From Adiantum capillus-veneris (taxonomy: Eukaryota; Streptophyta; Polypodiopsida; Polypodiales; Pteridaceae): a DNA stretch of 64,000 bases. The notes under the pieces were generated by a model, which saw only the letters and a program-made list of their open reading frames with translations, ran no database searches and was not told the DNA's origin. Shown piece by piece: positions 35,004-46,498 of this stretch (position 1 is the first letter of the stretch; the number at the start of each line of letters is the position of its first letter). The position numbers and the translations under genes were made by a program. The stretch spans positions 90,798,529-90,862,528 of the forward strand of contig CM043959.1 of NCBI GenBank assembly GCA_014529385.2. The letters are read 5' to 3'.

Positions 35004-35084
35004 TAATGATAGGTGGCTAGTGATTCTAAGAGCTTAGGTTCCATTCTTCTCTACCTAAGAAGAGATGCACTCCTTTAATCTACA

Positions 35085-35400
35085 AAAGGTTGGAGTTTCT
35101 CATTGCAATAGAGTAAGTGGTACTCACATTTATTATCTCGGTTGGCATGCTTGTTTATGAGGTTTGGGGGACACCATCGAGAACTATGGTCTTAATAATG
35201 GAGTCTTTTTAGGCTTATCTACAACTTAACCATTATTGATCTATTAGCAAGCTCGATAGGAATCGGTGCAAACTTAGCACTGTTAAACCCACTCAGCTAC
35301 TCTTTGCAATAAACAATATTCTAAACCACGGATGTAGTTACTTGAGTGCATTTTTTCAAAGGCTCAGAGAAGTAGCAATTGAAAATTTAGTATGTGTCTA
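35085..35400 (+). repeat. Diverged fragment of the alpha leader
   Basis: It is collinear with 18085-18400. Shared landmarks are atcgagaactatggtctta, ctatctacaacttaacca-type sequence, ttgcaataaacaatattc and cttgagtgcattttttcaaa. It has no LTR or gag beside it. This is an older member of the family, useful for comparison of the leader structure. Confidence 0.75.
35191..35240 (+). ncRNA. Conserved leader stem-loop, diverged copy
   Basis: CTTAATAATGG (35191-35201) pairs with CCATTATTGAT (35230-35240). Compared with copy B, one G-C pair has become A-T on both sides, one pair is a wobble, and only the outermost pair is lost. Confidence 0.5.
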
Positions 35401-35538
35401 TCTCTATCCTCTCTATATGTATGTTTGGGTGCAAAGAGAGGAGTGGATGTACCCATGTAGCAATATGTAGAGTAGATATAGAGTTAGGTTGTGATAATTA
35501 TCAACCTGTAATGTAGATGTCAGGCGAGAGACCACCTG

Positions 35539-37440
35539 GTGTGGGGAGTTGCCATCACATTCTTCTTTTGGTTGGTTTACATCCAGATGGGCTCCCATCC
35601 AGGGCAGACATCGACTCTAGTGGACCCAAATCTTGAGGCGATAAATCCAAACAAAGATATTAAGCTCATATATAGCTATTTTTTTGTGAGCATGAGTGTT
35701 GGTTTCTCTTTGATATTTGCAGGCATGGCCGTCCTACACTTTGGAGGTGCCGCGGTCCATCTACGCAAGTTCCTCCACCAGTGGTAAATCCAAACCTCCA
35801 ACGGGCACTATCTTTACGAGACAAGTACCCGATAAGGAGGGATCGTTTGGCCATTATACTCTGCAACAACTTGTAGCCTACGGACTTTCTCAACAGTCCA
35901 TGCCATGGGGGAGCCAGGAAGGGACTCCCTATGTCCAGAGCCTCTCACCAACAACACCTCTCCTTCTACAGTACCGTCTTACCAACCTACTCCTCTTCCA
36001 TCGTAGGGCCCCACTCACCTTCCATCGCATGGCCCCACGTCACTTCATTCTACTCATGCTTCAGTCAAACATCATCGACACACTTCTTCTGGCAGTGTGT
36101 GTCCACGTTCCTCTCAGGGGAGTGAGCTCCGATAGAGGCAAAGGGGTGGGCGATCATGTGGCTTCGCTTGTCTTGGTAGTTGGGGAGGGGGTTACAAAGT
36201 CCCCTATTTCAGAGCGTACCACCCCAAACACAGAGAATGAGGATACTGACGCACCCATGCAAGACACGCATGGACATTACTATAGAGCAAAATATGGCAT
36301 GGAAGTGGAATTTGGGACAACACAGGGCAGGAAATTTTGACACCATCTTCAGAGCCCTATACACTTGTGTATAAGAATTGTTTTGTAAAATTTAGAGATC
36401 AATAACCCGATCATACACGCTACATTGAGAACGTGTTGCATGCTCGATTCCCAAACGTCGCCAATGAGCAATTTTCTTGACAATGGCTAGAGGGCTACAT
36501 TACAACATTTTTGAAAAACAAGTAGTCTTGGGTGGTCACTTGATAGCTATGTGATTATCACGTGAGTGCAGTAGAAGGAGTTATTACATTTAAATTTTTC
36601 TCAAAAGGGTATCATAAAATGGAATCAGAAAAAAAATTTATGGATTGAATCACAGATAAGGAGTTTCAAAAATATTCCTTGACCCCCCCGAACAAGTAGT
36701 CCAAATCGGCCAAGCAGGTTAGAGATCCAAATAGGAACTATCGCAGAGGCAACATCGCAGATGCACAGTGGGAGGTGGCCTTGTAGGAAAAGGGCGAACA
36801 AGCTACAATGGGCTCATCCTCCTATAGACAACAATATGAAGCTCAAGCTATAAAAACTCCCACACACTATGGTTCGGGAGGCAAAGCAGCGTGGAAGGAC
36901 AACTATGTAAGTTTCGTTAAGTTATGTAAACTAGTTTTAAAAAAAAGGCTTTAGTTAATGAATTGGTTTTTTTATTGCTAACTTACGAAAATATTACTCT
37001 AAGTCCACCAACTAGAGAGATGGTCAAGTTTCGGGAGAGGCACACATAATTCAAAACTTGGCGATGGTTGTTGTAGAACCATCACATCTCTCGGGAGAAA
37101 TTTGACTCAGTGATCGGATGTCTACAGGCGGTAAGTCTTAGCAATAATATTAGTTTAATTGTTTACAATTGTTAATTTGTTTAATTTTGATTTTTGTTCA
37201 AGTAGAGTCAAGGCAACCAAACGTACATGCCTGTTGGACGAGGAGGAGGACTTGATATATATTAGGTATACCCATTTTTCACAGCTAGGTATCGAGTGTG
37301 ACATTCAACGCCACAAGATTTTCTTTATGGAGTCTCTACCTACTTGTTGGCATGACCAATTTAAGGTGAAAAGCTAGGAAAAATTCTTGAATGACATATA
37401 AGTTCCCAAAACTCCTAGCTTGGAAAAATTCAAATCCTAA
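35539..37440 (+). pseudogene. Decayed intron-containing coding region, unknown family
   Basis: The longest open piece is 35717-36340 (207 codons; residues include GHYTLQQLVAYGLSQQ), with no domain I know. Further right are coding-like blocks broken by stops, with credible splice signals: a GTAAGT donor at about 36906 after KAAWKDN, an acceptor near 37000, and another GTAAGT at about 37130. The final block (37262-37365) duplicates 6618-6735. The whole may be one old gene or transposon carried in at least two copies in this window. No function is assigned. Confidence 0.35.
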
Positions 37441-37696
37441 GGTTTGTACTACATGTACACTAAGGAAATGTTTTGATTGAAATGGGTGGAAGATTGGCTT
37501 AGAGGGCCTAGATTCACTTAATTTCTATGGACACCTTGTACTAAGCACTAAAAGATGTATGACCCATAAGGCACTACAAGATATCAACTCATTACTTATG
37601 CCAAATTAGCGATATCACTGGTGGGCGTCAATATATGCATTGCTAAAATTGGAAGGAGTCTCAATTTTAAAGAAAATCAAAATTTAAATACCAACG

Positions 37697-38095
37697 TTAT
37701 CAAGAGAAGTGCGGAGTGCGGCTAGGAAAGCGCCGAGCCTCTGGCTGTGAGAGTTCGAAGCAAAATCAAGCATGTCATAGAAGGTTTGAGACTAAAAACA
37801 CACTCAAAAAGAACAAAACTCTAGCCATGAAAGCTTCTCTTTGAAAAAGAACCAAGATCAACTCAAAACTCTTGTGTGTGTGATGATTTGGTGCAGCCTC
37901 ACTGCCAATTACACAGTTGTAGTGCTCTTTCGCCCTGATAAAAACCCTACACAAACACTTCAATTCTCCATCGTAGCCATTTCATGGAAGCTCCAAAACT
38001 TCATCATTCATTCCCAAGTGGTTATTTGAAGAGGGGAAACCCTCATTGGTGGACTCACAGCCTCGAATACAGGGTTGGAACAGCACGGGACTGCA
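37697..38095 (-). repeat. LTR-like block, inverted copy of 25492-25793
   Basis: It shares both ends (cgcactccgcacttctt and gtgctgttccaacc on the minus strand) and interior stretches with the block at 25492, plus about 100 bp of extra sequence near 37935-38030. No flanking duplication could be seen. It may be a solo LTR. Confidence 0.55.
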
Positions 38096-38793
38096 CTAGC
38101 ATACCTTAGGTGCAGGCTTTGACGTATCCCTTCACAGAGGAGCTTGTAGTGCTGATATTGATCTTCTAAAATGATCCTCACTTCTCATATTCATGTCACC
38201 GTGAGTGATGTGGAATTTTGAGCCATTTTTGACCAATTTTGGGTCATTTTTGACCATTTTATGACAAATTTTAACCCAAAAATGCCCTTTTCTGCCCGTA
38301 AAAAGCCCAAACAAGCTAGGAAAAATCCCTAAAATTGTTGAAAACTCCATTGGTCTTAAATTTCATCTTGAACATTATTTTACCACTTGACAAGCACTTT
38401 AGATGCATCTCTTCTGCCTGCGCATGAAACCTACTATTTTTGTTCGAGATCGCCCGCATTGAACTTTCTAGGCAAAACAAGCATGCCACTTTGATACTCT
38501 TGACATTTGTACATTTCTAAAGCAAGATAGGCATATATTTATGTGAAAAATCATGCCACAGTGCCACGTCGAGGGACTCGCTGTCTCCGCAAGGTATATA
38601 CAGAGCTACAACCGTGGCATCTATTTACACATATATCACACTATGTACATCATAGCATTTGGTCCCACATAGCAAACGCATTGAGAGTGAGGTAGCTAAT
38701 TTGGTTTCACATTATGCACGTGCCACGACACGAAATCCACCCCCTCTAAACCTGCACATCCTCCGGCATGTGCCACACATAGCTTTTGCAAGT
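38096..38793. other. Non-coding stretch left of element G
   Basis: No gene is seen. The short motif 'ttttgacca(a/t)tttt' is repeated around 38220-38270. By position it may contain element G's 3' LTR, but neither edge can be recognised. Confidence 0.35.
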
Positions 38794-40182
38794 TCAATCC
38801 TCATTTAAGTCAACATACATATTGATTTCATCATCACTTGCAGCAAAGTCCAGTCCATCATTATCTCTTTCTTCATCCTCATCCATAAATAACATGTTCA
38901 TCAAAGCCTTCATTTTGACTTTCTCGTGAAACAAAGGGATATGTATCGCCTCTTCTTTTGAACAATTTAATTCTTTTCCCTGCAAGGGGAATCTTTATTT
39001 CTATATCATCCAACTCGTGCAAGGTATAAGTTGCATTTCCATGTACATGCTTAACCACATAAGTGCCAAACCATCTCTTTGAAATCTTTCTTATTGTTGA
39101 ATGTTGGTTATCAAGACTATTGTCATACACCAACACCCAACCACCTTCCTCAATAGGTCTAGATCTGAGTGTGTGCCTTTTATCAAATCTGTCCTTATTC
39201 TTCAACCTTGTATCTCTTAATCATGCTACTGTAATCTCAATATCTGGAGGCCTTCTTTCTAGCTGCTCTATGCGCAAAGCAAGAAGGTCTTCCCTACTCA
39301 TTCCATCTTCCCAAGGCAATGCATTCCATGTCGGAAATACATCCTCAATTGGCATTATAGGTTTCTGACCACACATCAACTCAAAAGGCATATAACTAGT
39401 AACTGAGCTATGAGTTCCACGATCAACCCATAAAGCAGAAGGAAATAACCTAGGCCACTATCCCATTTTAAATTTTCACACCTTAGCCAAAGCTTTAATG
39501 ATAGGAGGATGCCCATGTTCTAATTTACCATTCCCTTCCGGATTGTATGCAGTAGTGAGAGCGAGTTTAATGCCCAATCTAGAGAAAAAATCACTTGCTT
39601 TGTCAGCATCCAACTCACCCCTGTCCACTGTTATTTTCCCAATACAGCCATAACGGCTAATTACATCATCCAAGAGGAACTTACATATCCCTTTTGTGGT
39701 TTTTGTTCTTAGAGCACGACCTTCAACTTGGTTGGTTAAGTCTTCTCGTGCAAGCACTATGTATCTCGTTTTCCATAAGCCCATGGCATTGTAACTAGGT
39801 CTACTACCCACTTGTACTGCACGGCCAATGGGTAAGTAGGGTGCAACTCATCACGATGATGTACATTTGAATACATTTGACATGTTTCACAAGACTCCAC
39901 AAAGTGAGATACATCTTTATACATACCTTTCCACCAATACCTCTCTTTAATTTTAGTAAAAGTGGTCCATACACCTCTATGTCTAGCATAAAGACTCTCA
40001 TGAAACTTGTTCATAAGCCCATTTTGAGCATCCTTATCATTCACAACTCTCAACGGCATTCCATTCCTTTGTTTTGGATGTTTCCACATGTATCCATCTT
40101 TCAAAAAGTATCCATAGGTTTTTCTGCATATTCTTTTGAACTCTTGATTTGTCCACCCTTCTTGCCTTGTCAAAGTGCTCAA
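38794..40182 (-). pseudogene. Element G: degraded gypsy integrase
   Basis: From 40182 leftward is an integrase zinc module, HESLYARHRGVWTTFTKIKE then CETCQMYSN. The core follows across a frame change, with VVDLVTMPWAYGK, VDRGELDADKASDFF and NPEGNGKLEHGH giving the D, D and E positions. The region 39205-39476 is out of frame and littered with stops. At 39205-38879 the C-terminal module reads GGWVLVYDNSLDNQHS and KRWFGTYVVKHV. The family differs from D, F and I. RT is missing: element F's truncated gag begins about 30 bp to the right. Confidence 0.8.
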
Positions 40183-40306
40183 ATAGCGTCCAATGAGTAA
40201 CCAGTCACCTTGATATAGGTCCTCTGTAAATCAGGAACATCGCGTCGACCAGCAACTACGACAACCACCACCACTGGCTCTTGGGGTAAGAGATGACCAA
40301 CAAGAT

Positions 40307-40957
40307 ATGTTGGCCCATATTACTGACCAACTGCAGAATTTGTCTGTCCACTTAATACAGCAAGGGAGGAGTCAAGAAAGAGATCAAGACCCTGGAAGAG
40401 CACGACGACAAAACAGGGAGTATCATTGCTACAACTGCGGAGAAGACGGTCACGGTATGTACTACTGTCCCAAACCACGACAAAACTATAATAGAGGAGG
40501 TAGGAGGAACCAATTGTCACCCCCTAGAGAAAGAACACCCCCACCCCGAGCACCACCCCCACCAACACAAATTCTACGTCCACCCCAGACACCACTACAA
40601 GCATCCATCCCACCTCTTCCACCAGCCCCACCACCTGATCGCCCTGTAAACATCATAAGGCTAGAAGAGAAAGGAAAAGCCGTAGTAGTGGATCCACCCA
40701 GAGCAAAGGAGAGGGACAAGGGTAAGGAGAAGGTAACCTTTTTAGAACCACTTGAAGCCATGACTGTGAAAAGAGCTAGGAGGGAGAAAGCTACACAATC
40801 AGATGATGAGAGAAGCATGAGAGGAGAAACTAGCAAGAGGCCATCCAGGCCACGACGGAAATTGGGCATCACCGACTTCCAGCTAGGGGAAAGTTCAAAG
40901 CCCTATGATCTAACATTGGATGTGGCAGAGCAAGGACCGAAGATTACATGGCCATAG
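40307..40957 (+). pseudogene. Element F gag C-terminus with zinc knuckle
   Basis: It starts within gag (ITDQLQNLSVHLIQQG aligns with the equivalent part of H gag). An intact knuckle CYNCGEDGHGMYYC (C-x2-C-x4-H-x4-C) binds RNA in this family. A Pro-rich linker (APPPPTQILRPPQTP) and a Lys/Arg-rich tail follow. The frame is closed by TAG, after which the same frame leads into protease. The capsid domain is absent because the element is truncated near 40215. Confidence 0.8.
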
Positions 40958-40999
40958 CTGCTACATCTTGTACCTAAAGTAAGGCAACAATGGTCTAAA

Positions 41000-41455
41000 A
41001 TGGTAAGTACAAGACGCTCCAAAACAAAGGTAGCCGGAGCAATTTCGGGATGCAACATGGATGACATCCTTCCAATTGTCGACGTAAACATAAAAGGAAA
41101 GAGGGTTGGAAACACCTACATTGATGGAGCTGCACAAATCTGTGTAATGAGCAAAGCTATGATGCTTCGATTAGGGCTCGAGGTTGACAGTCCTTCTCCA
41201 TGCAAGGCAAAGATGGCAAACAACGCAAAAGTAAAGTGTGTGGGTGTGGTAAGTGCCGTGAAAATCAAAGCTTTCAACACTGAGGTAGAGGTAGATGTTT
41301 TTGTAATTCCTACTAAGGGGGAGGGCTATCCACTAATTTTGGGAAGGCCATGGTTGATGGCCATGAAGGAAAAACAAGACTGGGGTACTGGCCTTCTACG
41401 CATGACCGGTAAGAAATGGGAGACACTCTACTACGACATGAGGATTGGCAAGTAG
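41000..41455 (+). CDS. Element F retropepsin
   Basis: This 151-codon open segment holds the aspartic protease that would cut the polyprotein. The active-site strand is NTYIDGAAQICVMS (DGA where DTG/DSG/DGG is usual), and the second hallmark is GYPLILGRPWLM. It is in the same frame as gag before it and RT after it, separated by single TAG codons. Whether the DGA site is active cannot be told from sequence. Confidence 0.75.
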   Translation: MVSTRRSKTKVAGAISGCNMDDILPIVDVNIKGKRVGNTYIDGAAQICVMSKAMMLRLGLEVDSPSPCKAKMANNAKVKCVGVVSAVKIKAFNTEVEVDVFVIPTKGEGYPLILGRPWLMAMKEKQDWGTGLLRMTGKKWETLYYDMRIGK

Positions 41456-41461
41456 AAGCAA

Positions 41462-44400
41462 TTGAATCTGGAAACATCGGCAGATGAAACCACTAGCGAA
41501 TCTTCCAGTTCTGAGGAGGAGACCACATCCACCGACGAAAGTGACAGTTCCATTGATGTGATGGGTATCATTATGAAGGATCCACAAAGGGTAAGCACAA
41601 TTGGTGATCCATCACCAAAAGGGCAACCCAATGAAGAGGAGAGCAAATCACCTGGCCTAGGAGGAAGTAGGTTGAAGGGTATGTTGTCTACGGAATTAAC
41701 ACTTGAGGAGAAAGATAGTTTTTTGCAAATGTTGATGGGATTTCCTAACCTGTTCATTGACAACTATGAAAGAATCACAGGCATTACAGTGGTGGAACAT
41801 CATATTAAGCTGAAGGAAGGGGTAAAACCAGTTGTGCAAAAGCTACGACGACTGGGGGTCATACAAGAAAAGGCACTCTTGGCTGAGGTAAGGAAACTGC
41901 TGGAGGCGGGATTCATCTATCCTGTAGAAAACTCAGAATGGGTGTCACCCGTAGTGGTGATGCCTAAAAACAATGGTAAGTGGAGGGTCTGTGTTGACTA
42001 CAAACCACTAAATGAAGCTACAAAGAGAGACCACTTTCCTCTCCCTTTCTTGGATGAAATTCTGAATGAAGTAGCGGGTTTTGACTGCTATACCGTCTGT
42101 GATGGTTATTCAAGATACTTTCAAATACGCATAGCCTTGGAAGATCAGCTAAAAACCACTTTTATAACGCCATGGGGTTGTTTTGCATACAGGGTTATGC
42201 CATTTGGTCTCACAAATGCACCTGCCACATTCCAAAGATATGTCACATATGTTTTTCAATCGTTCTTTGGAACATCCATAAGAGTGTTCATTGATGATTT
42301 TTGTATATATAGCTCCCGTATTTCACATTTAGAAAAGGTAACTGAAGGTTTGGCCAGGTTGCAGAGCCTAGGTGGGAAATTAAATGTGGATAAATGTCAC
42401 ATTGGGGAGAGTAAAGTCATTCTACTAGGCCATGAAATTTCAGCAAGAGGTATCAACGCCGACCCAAGTAAGGTGTCCGCACTCATAGCCCTACCTTCAC
42501 CAACGACCTCACGTCAACTGGTCTCTTTTCTACAGAAGGTGAGGTATTTAAGTAGATTCATACATCTACTATCACAACTTGTTCTACCACTGCAACAACT
42601 CACTCAAAGATCAACTTTCACTTGGGACGAGGAAAGCGAACATCACTACAACAAGGTAAAGGAGGTCTTAGCCACTCTGCCAACTATCTCACCACCTAAG
42701 TGGGATGAAAAATTCTATGTCACCTCAAGTGTTGGTGATGACTCATTGGGGGCTGTGCTACTCCAAAAGGATACGACGACATCTTTCATGAGGCCAATCT
42801 ACTTCTCTAGTCGAATGATGACAGCAGGAGAGAAAGGTTTCACCCATGTGGAACACTTAGTCCTAGCTCTTAGATTTGCAACTACAAAGTTTAGGTCATA
42901 TTTGCTGCCTAAGCAATTTGTGATTCTAACCACGGATGAAATATTTCCCTATGTTGTACAACACATGGATGTGTCTGCTAGAATTACTAAATGGCTAGTT
43001 CGTCTGCAAGATTTTGACTACACGGTACAGGTAGAAAGCACGACAAGGGCAAGTTTGGGGGGACTCATGACCTACCAAGTCTTTGAAGGGAAGGAGAAGC
43101 AATCTAAGGAAGGAGAAGTCCGATTACCTCCAGTACCACCGATGGTAGAAGGAGCATACTCTCTCTACTTTGATGGAGCCTACAAGCGAGCGTCCGACAA
43201 AGTAGCTGCATGCATAGTGGTCTTTGATGACAAAGGGACAAAGTTATTTTCGTTGGGCCAATTGTTAGATTCACATTCTAACAATGAAGCTGAGTATGCA
43301 GCACTAACCAAGGGTCTACAATGGTGCATCTCACAAGGTGTACAACGCCTTAATGTATTTGGGGATGCTCTACTTCTGGTAAGGCAAGTAAATGGAGCAT
43401 GGACATGCAAGAATCCTACTTTAAGGACTCACTTAAGTGGTGTAAAAACCTTGTTGGGTAAGTTTGAAGAAGTTCAAATACACCATATCCCAAGGGCTCA
43501 AAACCAAGAAGCAGATGCCCTAGCAAGTGAAAGACTACAGGAAGTGGTGGTTGGAGCAATAAAACTAAAGCTCCCTCTATTTCAAGGCAGTGATGCCTTG
43601 CCTGACATCATGCATTTTTTGGAAACAGGGGAATGCCCATCAGATTTAACAAAGGGACAGAAGCAATGGCTGACGCGGAAGGCCACAAGGTATCGACTCA
43701 TCAATGAAATCACGGGAGTAATTGCTAGCTGTCACGATGGGGATTGTGGTGGTCACTTTGCCCTAGACATAACAAGTAGGAAAATCTTGCAGGCAGGCTT
43801 CATATGGCCTAGCCTCAACCGTAATGTACACCATTGGTGCAAAACGTGTAAGTTGTGTCAAAAGGCCGGCACTAGGTCACTTATGCATGAACCACAGACA
43901 CCTATTCTCTCATATGGCCCATTTGAAAAATGGGGTATCGATGCCATTGGGCCATTACCTAGGGCCAACTCAGGAAAATTCTACATTATCATGGGGGTCG
44001 ACTACATGACTAGATGGGCAGAGGCTACAGCCCCCACTAGAATCACAGCGGTAGAGGTAGCTAAATTTATCTACGAGCACATATGCTGTAGGTTTGGCAC
44101 ACCTTTAGAGATCATCTCTGATAGAGGGCCAGGTTTCAGAGCAGACTTGGTAGGAGAATTAATGCAGAAACTGGGCATTACAAGGAGGCACTCTTCACCA
44201 TATTACCCTCAATGTAATGGCCTAGTTGAAAAGGTAAATGGAATGGTTTCTAAAATTATTACCAAGCAGGTAAACAATCATCCCGGAGACTGGGATAAGT
44301 ATCTACTACCAGCTTTATGGGCCTACAGAACTTCATTTCGTACATCCTTGGGATTCACACCGTATCATCTAGTATTTGGTAAGGAAGCAATCTTGCCCAT

Positions 44401-44596
44401 TGAAGTGCAACTACAAAGTCTCAGAGTAATGGCAAGCCAACTTCAACAACCCAACATGCATTTGAGAGATCACATCATCAACTTGGAAAGACTGCAGCTG
44501 GACAGAGAAGAAGCAATAAATTATTATGCAGCACAAGCAGAGCATAGACGGCTTAGCTTTAACGAGCATCTCCGAAAAAAAGAATTGAAGAAATGA
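41462..44596 (+). CDS. Element F RT-RNase H-RNase H-integrase
   Basis: A 1044-codon uninterrupted frame, the best preserved pol in the window. An acidic N-terminal linker is followed by: RT with KWRVCVDYKPLNEATKRDHF (about residue 170), FGLTNAPATFQRYV and catalytic FIDDFCIYSS (about 280); Ty3-type RNase H (about 410-540); a second RNase H from about 565 with YFDGAYKRASD, NNEAEYAALTKGL, FGDALL and NQEADALA; and integrase with CGGHFALDITSRK...CKTCKLCQ, GVDYMTRW, SDRGPGFRADL and NGLVEKVNGM. All catalytic acidic residues I can identify are present. The N-terminal codon is TTG; the frame simply continues from protease across TAG. It ends in TGA at 44594 and resumes in frame. Confidence 0.9.
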   Translation: MNLETSADETTSESSSSEEETTSTDESDSSIDVMGIIMKDPQRVSTIGDPSPKGQPNEEESKSPGLGGSRLKGMLSTELTLEEKDSFLQMLMGFPNLFIDNYERITGITVVEHHIKLKEGVKPVVQKLRRLGVIQEKALLAEVRKLLEAGFIYPVENSEWVSPVVVMPKNNGKWRVCVDYKPLNEATKRDHFPLPFLDEILNEVAGFDCYTVCDGYSRYFQIRIALEDQLKTTFITPWGCFAYRVMPFGLTNAPATFQRYVTYVFQSFFGTSIRVFIDDFCIYSSRISHLEKVTEGLARLQSLGGKLNVDKCHIGESKVILLGHEISARGINADPSKVSALIALPSPTTSRQLVSFLQKVRYLSRFIHLLSQLVLPLQQLTQRSTFTWDEESEHHYNKVKEVLATLPTISPPKWDEKFYVTSSVGDDSLGAVLLQKDTTTSFMRPIYFSSRMMTAGEKGFTHVEHLVLALRFATTKFRSYLLPKQFVILTTDEIFPYVVQHMDVSARITKWLVRLQDFDYTVQVESTTRASLGGLMTYQVFEGKEKQSKEGEVRLPPVPPMVEGAYSLYFDGAYKRASDKVAACIVVFDDKGTKLFSLGQLLDSHSNNEAEYAALTKGLQWCISQGVQRLNVFGDALLLVRQVNGAWTCKNPTLRTHLSGVKTLLGKFEEVQIHHIPRAQNQEADALASERLQEVVVGAIKLKLPLFQGSDALPDIMHFLETGECPSDLTKGQKQWLTRKATRYRLINEITGVIASCHDGDCGGHFALDITSRKILQAGFIWPSLNRNVHHWCKTCKLCQKAGTRSLMHEPQTPILSYGPFEKWGIDAIGPLPRANSGKFYIIMGVDYMTRWAEATAPTRITAVEVAKFIYEHICCRFGTPLEIISDRGPGFRADLVGELMQKLGITRRHSSPYYPQCNGLVEKVNGMVSKIITKQVNNHPGDWDKYLLPALWAYRTSFRTSLGFTPYHLVFGKEAILPIEVQLQSLRVMASQLQQPNMHLRDHIINLERLQLDREEAINYYAAQAEHRRLSFNEHLRKKELKK

Positions 44597-44878
44597 ATGT
44601 TGGTGCTCCGCTACGACAATCGCTTCGATACGCGCAAGGATGAGAAACTCCTGCTCCAATGGGAAGGCCCTTTCATCATCGGGAAAAAGAATGCCAATGG
44701 AAGCTACCAGCTTATGGAGGCTGATGGAAAACTTCATAAAACCAGGGTAAATGGTTGGCGACTTAAACCTTATTTTCTTCGATTTGACCAGGCTCCACCA
44801 ATTGACATTCCAGATGAGGACACACCATCAGCCGCCACCTCCGACGATAATGATCAAACAGATGAGCTAGAGACATGA
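44597..44878 (+). pseudogene. Element F integrase C-terminal module
   Basis: In frame with the preceding pol across a single TGA. It has MLVLRYDNRFDTRKDEK, WEGPFIIGKKNANGSYQLM and VNGWRLKPYF, the DNA-binding module seen in D and I. It ends in an acidic tail, then TGA and the polypurine tract. Confidence 0.8.
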
Positions 44879-44890
44879 CTGCCTCTAACC

Positions 44891-44906
44891 AAAAGGGGAG
44901 GGCTAA
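44891..44906 (+). promoter_or_regulatory. Polypurine tract of element F
   Basis: AAAAGGGGAGGGCTAA directly precedes the 3' LTR. Confidence 0.85.
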
Positions 44907-46226
44907 TGATGGGGGCTTTTCACAAGCCACGCTCCCATACCCCTCTTCTCTCGTCCCCACCCCATGAAAACCCCCTCTTATGGAGGGAGTGATAAAAGGC
45001 ATTGGAAAAAGTAAGAAAAAAATAAAGTATGATTATGTAAATATATAAGAAAAGTAAAATAGGCCACCTCATGCCTGCGGGGTAGCCCATCCCCACCTTG
45101 CCTCCTTTTTCTTTAATGTTGCCCCGCCGGGTGTCCCTTTTCCTCTCCTCCACTCAAAAGGTCAACCCCCTCTCTCTTCCCCTTGTCCTTTCTCCTTTCT
45201 CTCTCCCCTCAAGCTACCCCACCTCTCACCAATAATGCATTATAACTCACCAATAATGCACCCTAACTCACATGCAACTTACCCTATCTTCCAAAATAGT
45301 ATACCCCACCCCCTCTTTCTCTCTCCTATCATATCCCATGACCCAAATACCCCCCTCTCTCTCTAAAGTGTGCCATGTCTCTTGTCTTGTAGCTAAATAA
45401 CCTCCCCCACACTCACACACACTCAGTTTCACTGAAAAAGGTGCCCATAGACCCATCCCCACCCGGTGGTTACCTGATTTTTCTTGTGTTCACACACATC
45501 TGCACACAAATTCACCTCTGAACACACTCCCCTCTCTCCCCTCTTGTAATTACTTTATTCTCCATGTCACCTCTCACTTTTTTTCATCAACCCATCTCTC
45601 TCTCTTAGTCTCTCTCTCATGAGACTGCTGTTCTGGCACATATACACACAGCCAGACAAGTGGGGCCCACAGTCACATGGCCTATGTAGATAATGATTTC
45701 TTCATTTCTAAATTCTAGAATTCCTCCCCCCTCCTCCCCTATATAAAGAGGTGTCACCATCACACTAATACACACACAACATCACCAAAGAACACACTAT
45801 GCACTGTGTGTGCCTAGTGCACACACACACACACACACCACCACCATCACCATCACCGCAATCACCATGCTTGTCTTGAGCATGACCTCTACACCCTTGG
45901 CTATGGAAGATGAAGGGCAACTAAATGAAGGATGATGGCCATAACCCTCGTGCGAGTCTTCGCCATCAACTCCCACCTATCCGCCATGTGCTCTACCACT
46001 CTCTCCCTTCTCATTCCCCTACCCTATGCTCCCCATTTCATCGCCTTATTCTCTAAATAAAGCTTGAGGTTTTGTGAGTATGTTTTCTTGTAATGTTTTG
46101 CCCATGTGAGGTGTGCGGAATCGCCACCTAATCTTGTGTTTGGAGTGAGCTTGTGTATGTGTGAAGGGTGTGCGGATTCGCCATCCTTTTGTGGTGCCTA
46201 AGTACTAAGCCGCTATACCCTTTCCC

Positions 46227-46289
<63 letters not shown>

Positions 46290-46498
46290 TGATCTCATTC
46301 CCTTTCCTCTTCATCATTACTCCCAAGCATCCATCTCTCTTGGATGAAAACTTTGTTATGGTGGTGTGTTGTTTGCGTCCTAGCCGCTGAAGCTAGGTGG
46401 TGCCCCTCTTTGCTTTACCATGACAGGCTCGAGGCGCGCCATTCGGTCCCCAGTGTTTTAGAGGCCGTCGGGGTTTGGGGTTCACTTTGCTCCCGTCA
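44907..46498 (+). repeat. Element F 3' LTR
   Basis: 1592 bp, TGATGGGGGC...CTCCCGTCA. It contains a strong TATA box (45740), poly-pyrimidine blocks, a 'cac cat' triplet run (45835-45860) and a 58-bp (CT)n tract (46229-46286). It is highly similar over its whole length to the H LTR. Small frames in it are not called. Confidence 0.95.
45740..45748 (+). promoter_or_regulatory. TATA box in F LTR
   Basis: CCCCTATATAAAGAGG, a consensus-quality TATA box in the transcript's orientation, about 840 bp into the LTR. The same box is preserved in H (60187-60196, reverse). Confidence 0.7.

Larger units (their letters stand above)
40215..46498 (+). mobile_element. Element F: Tat-like gypsy retrotransposon, 5' truncated
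   Basis: It contains gag C-terminus, protease, RT, RNase H, second RNase H, integrase, polypurine tract and 3' LTR in the standard Ty3/gypsy order. The 5' LTR, leader and gag capsid are missing. Gag through integrase C-terminus all lie in one frame (40307-44878), interrupted only by TAG (40955), TAG (41453) and TGA (44594). It is a close relative of H (LTRs and polypurine tract nearly the same) and a more distant relative of D. Confidence 0.9.

Noticed and set aside
34640-35044. 134-codon minus-strand frame of Ser/Leu/Pro repeats
   Set aside because: It is the purine tract read as codons; not a gene.
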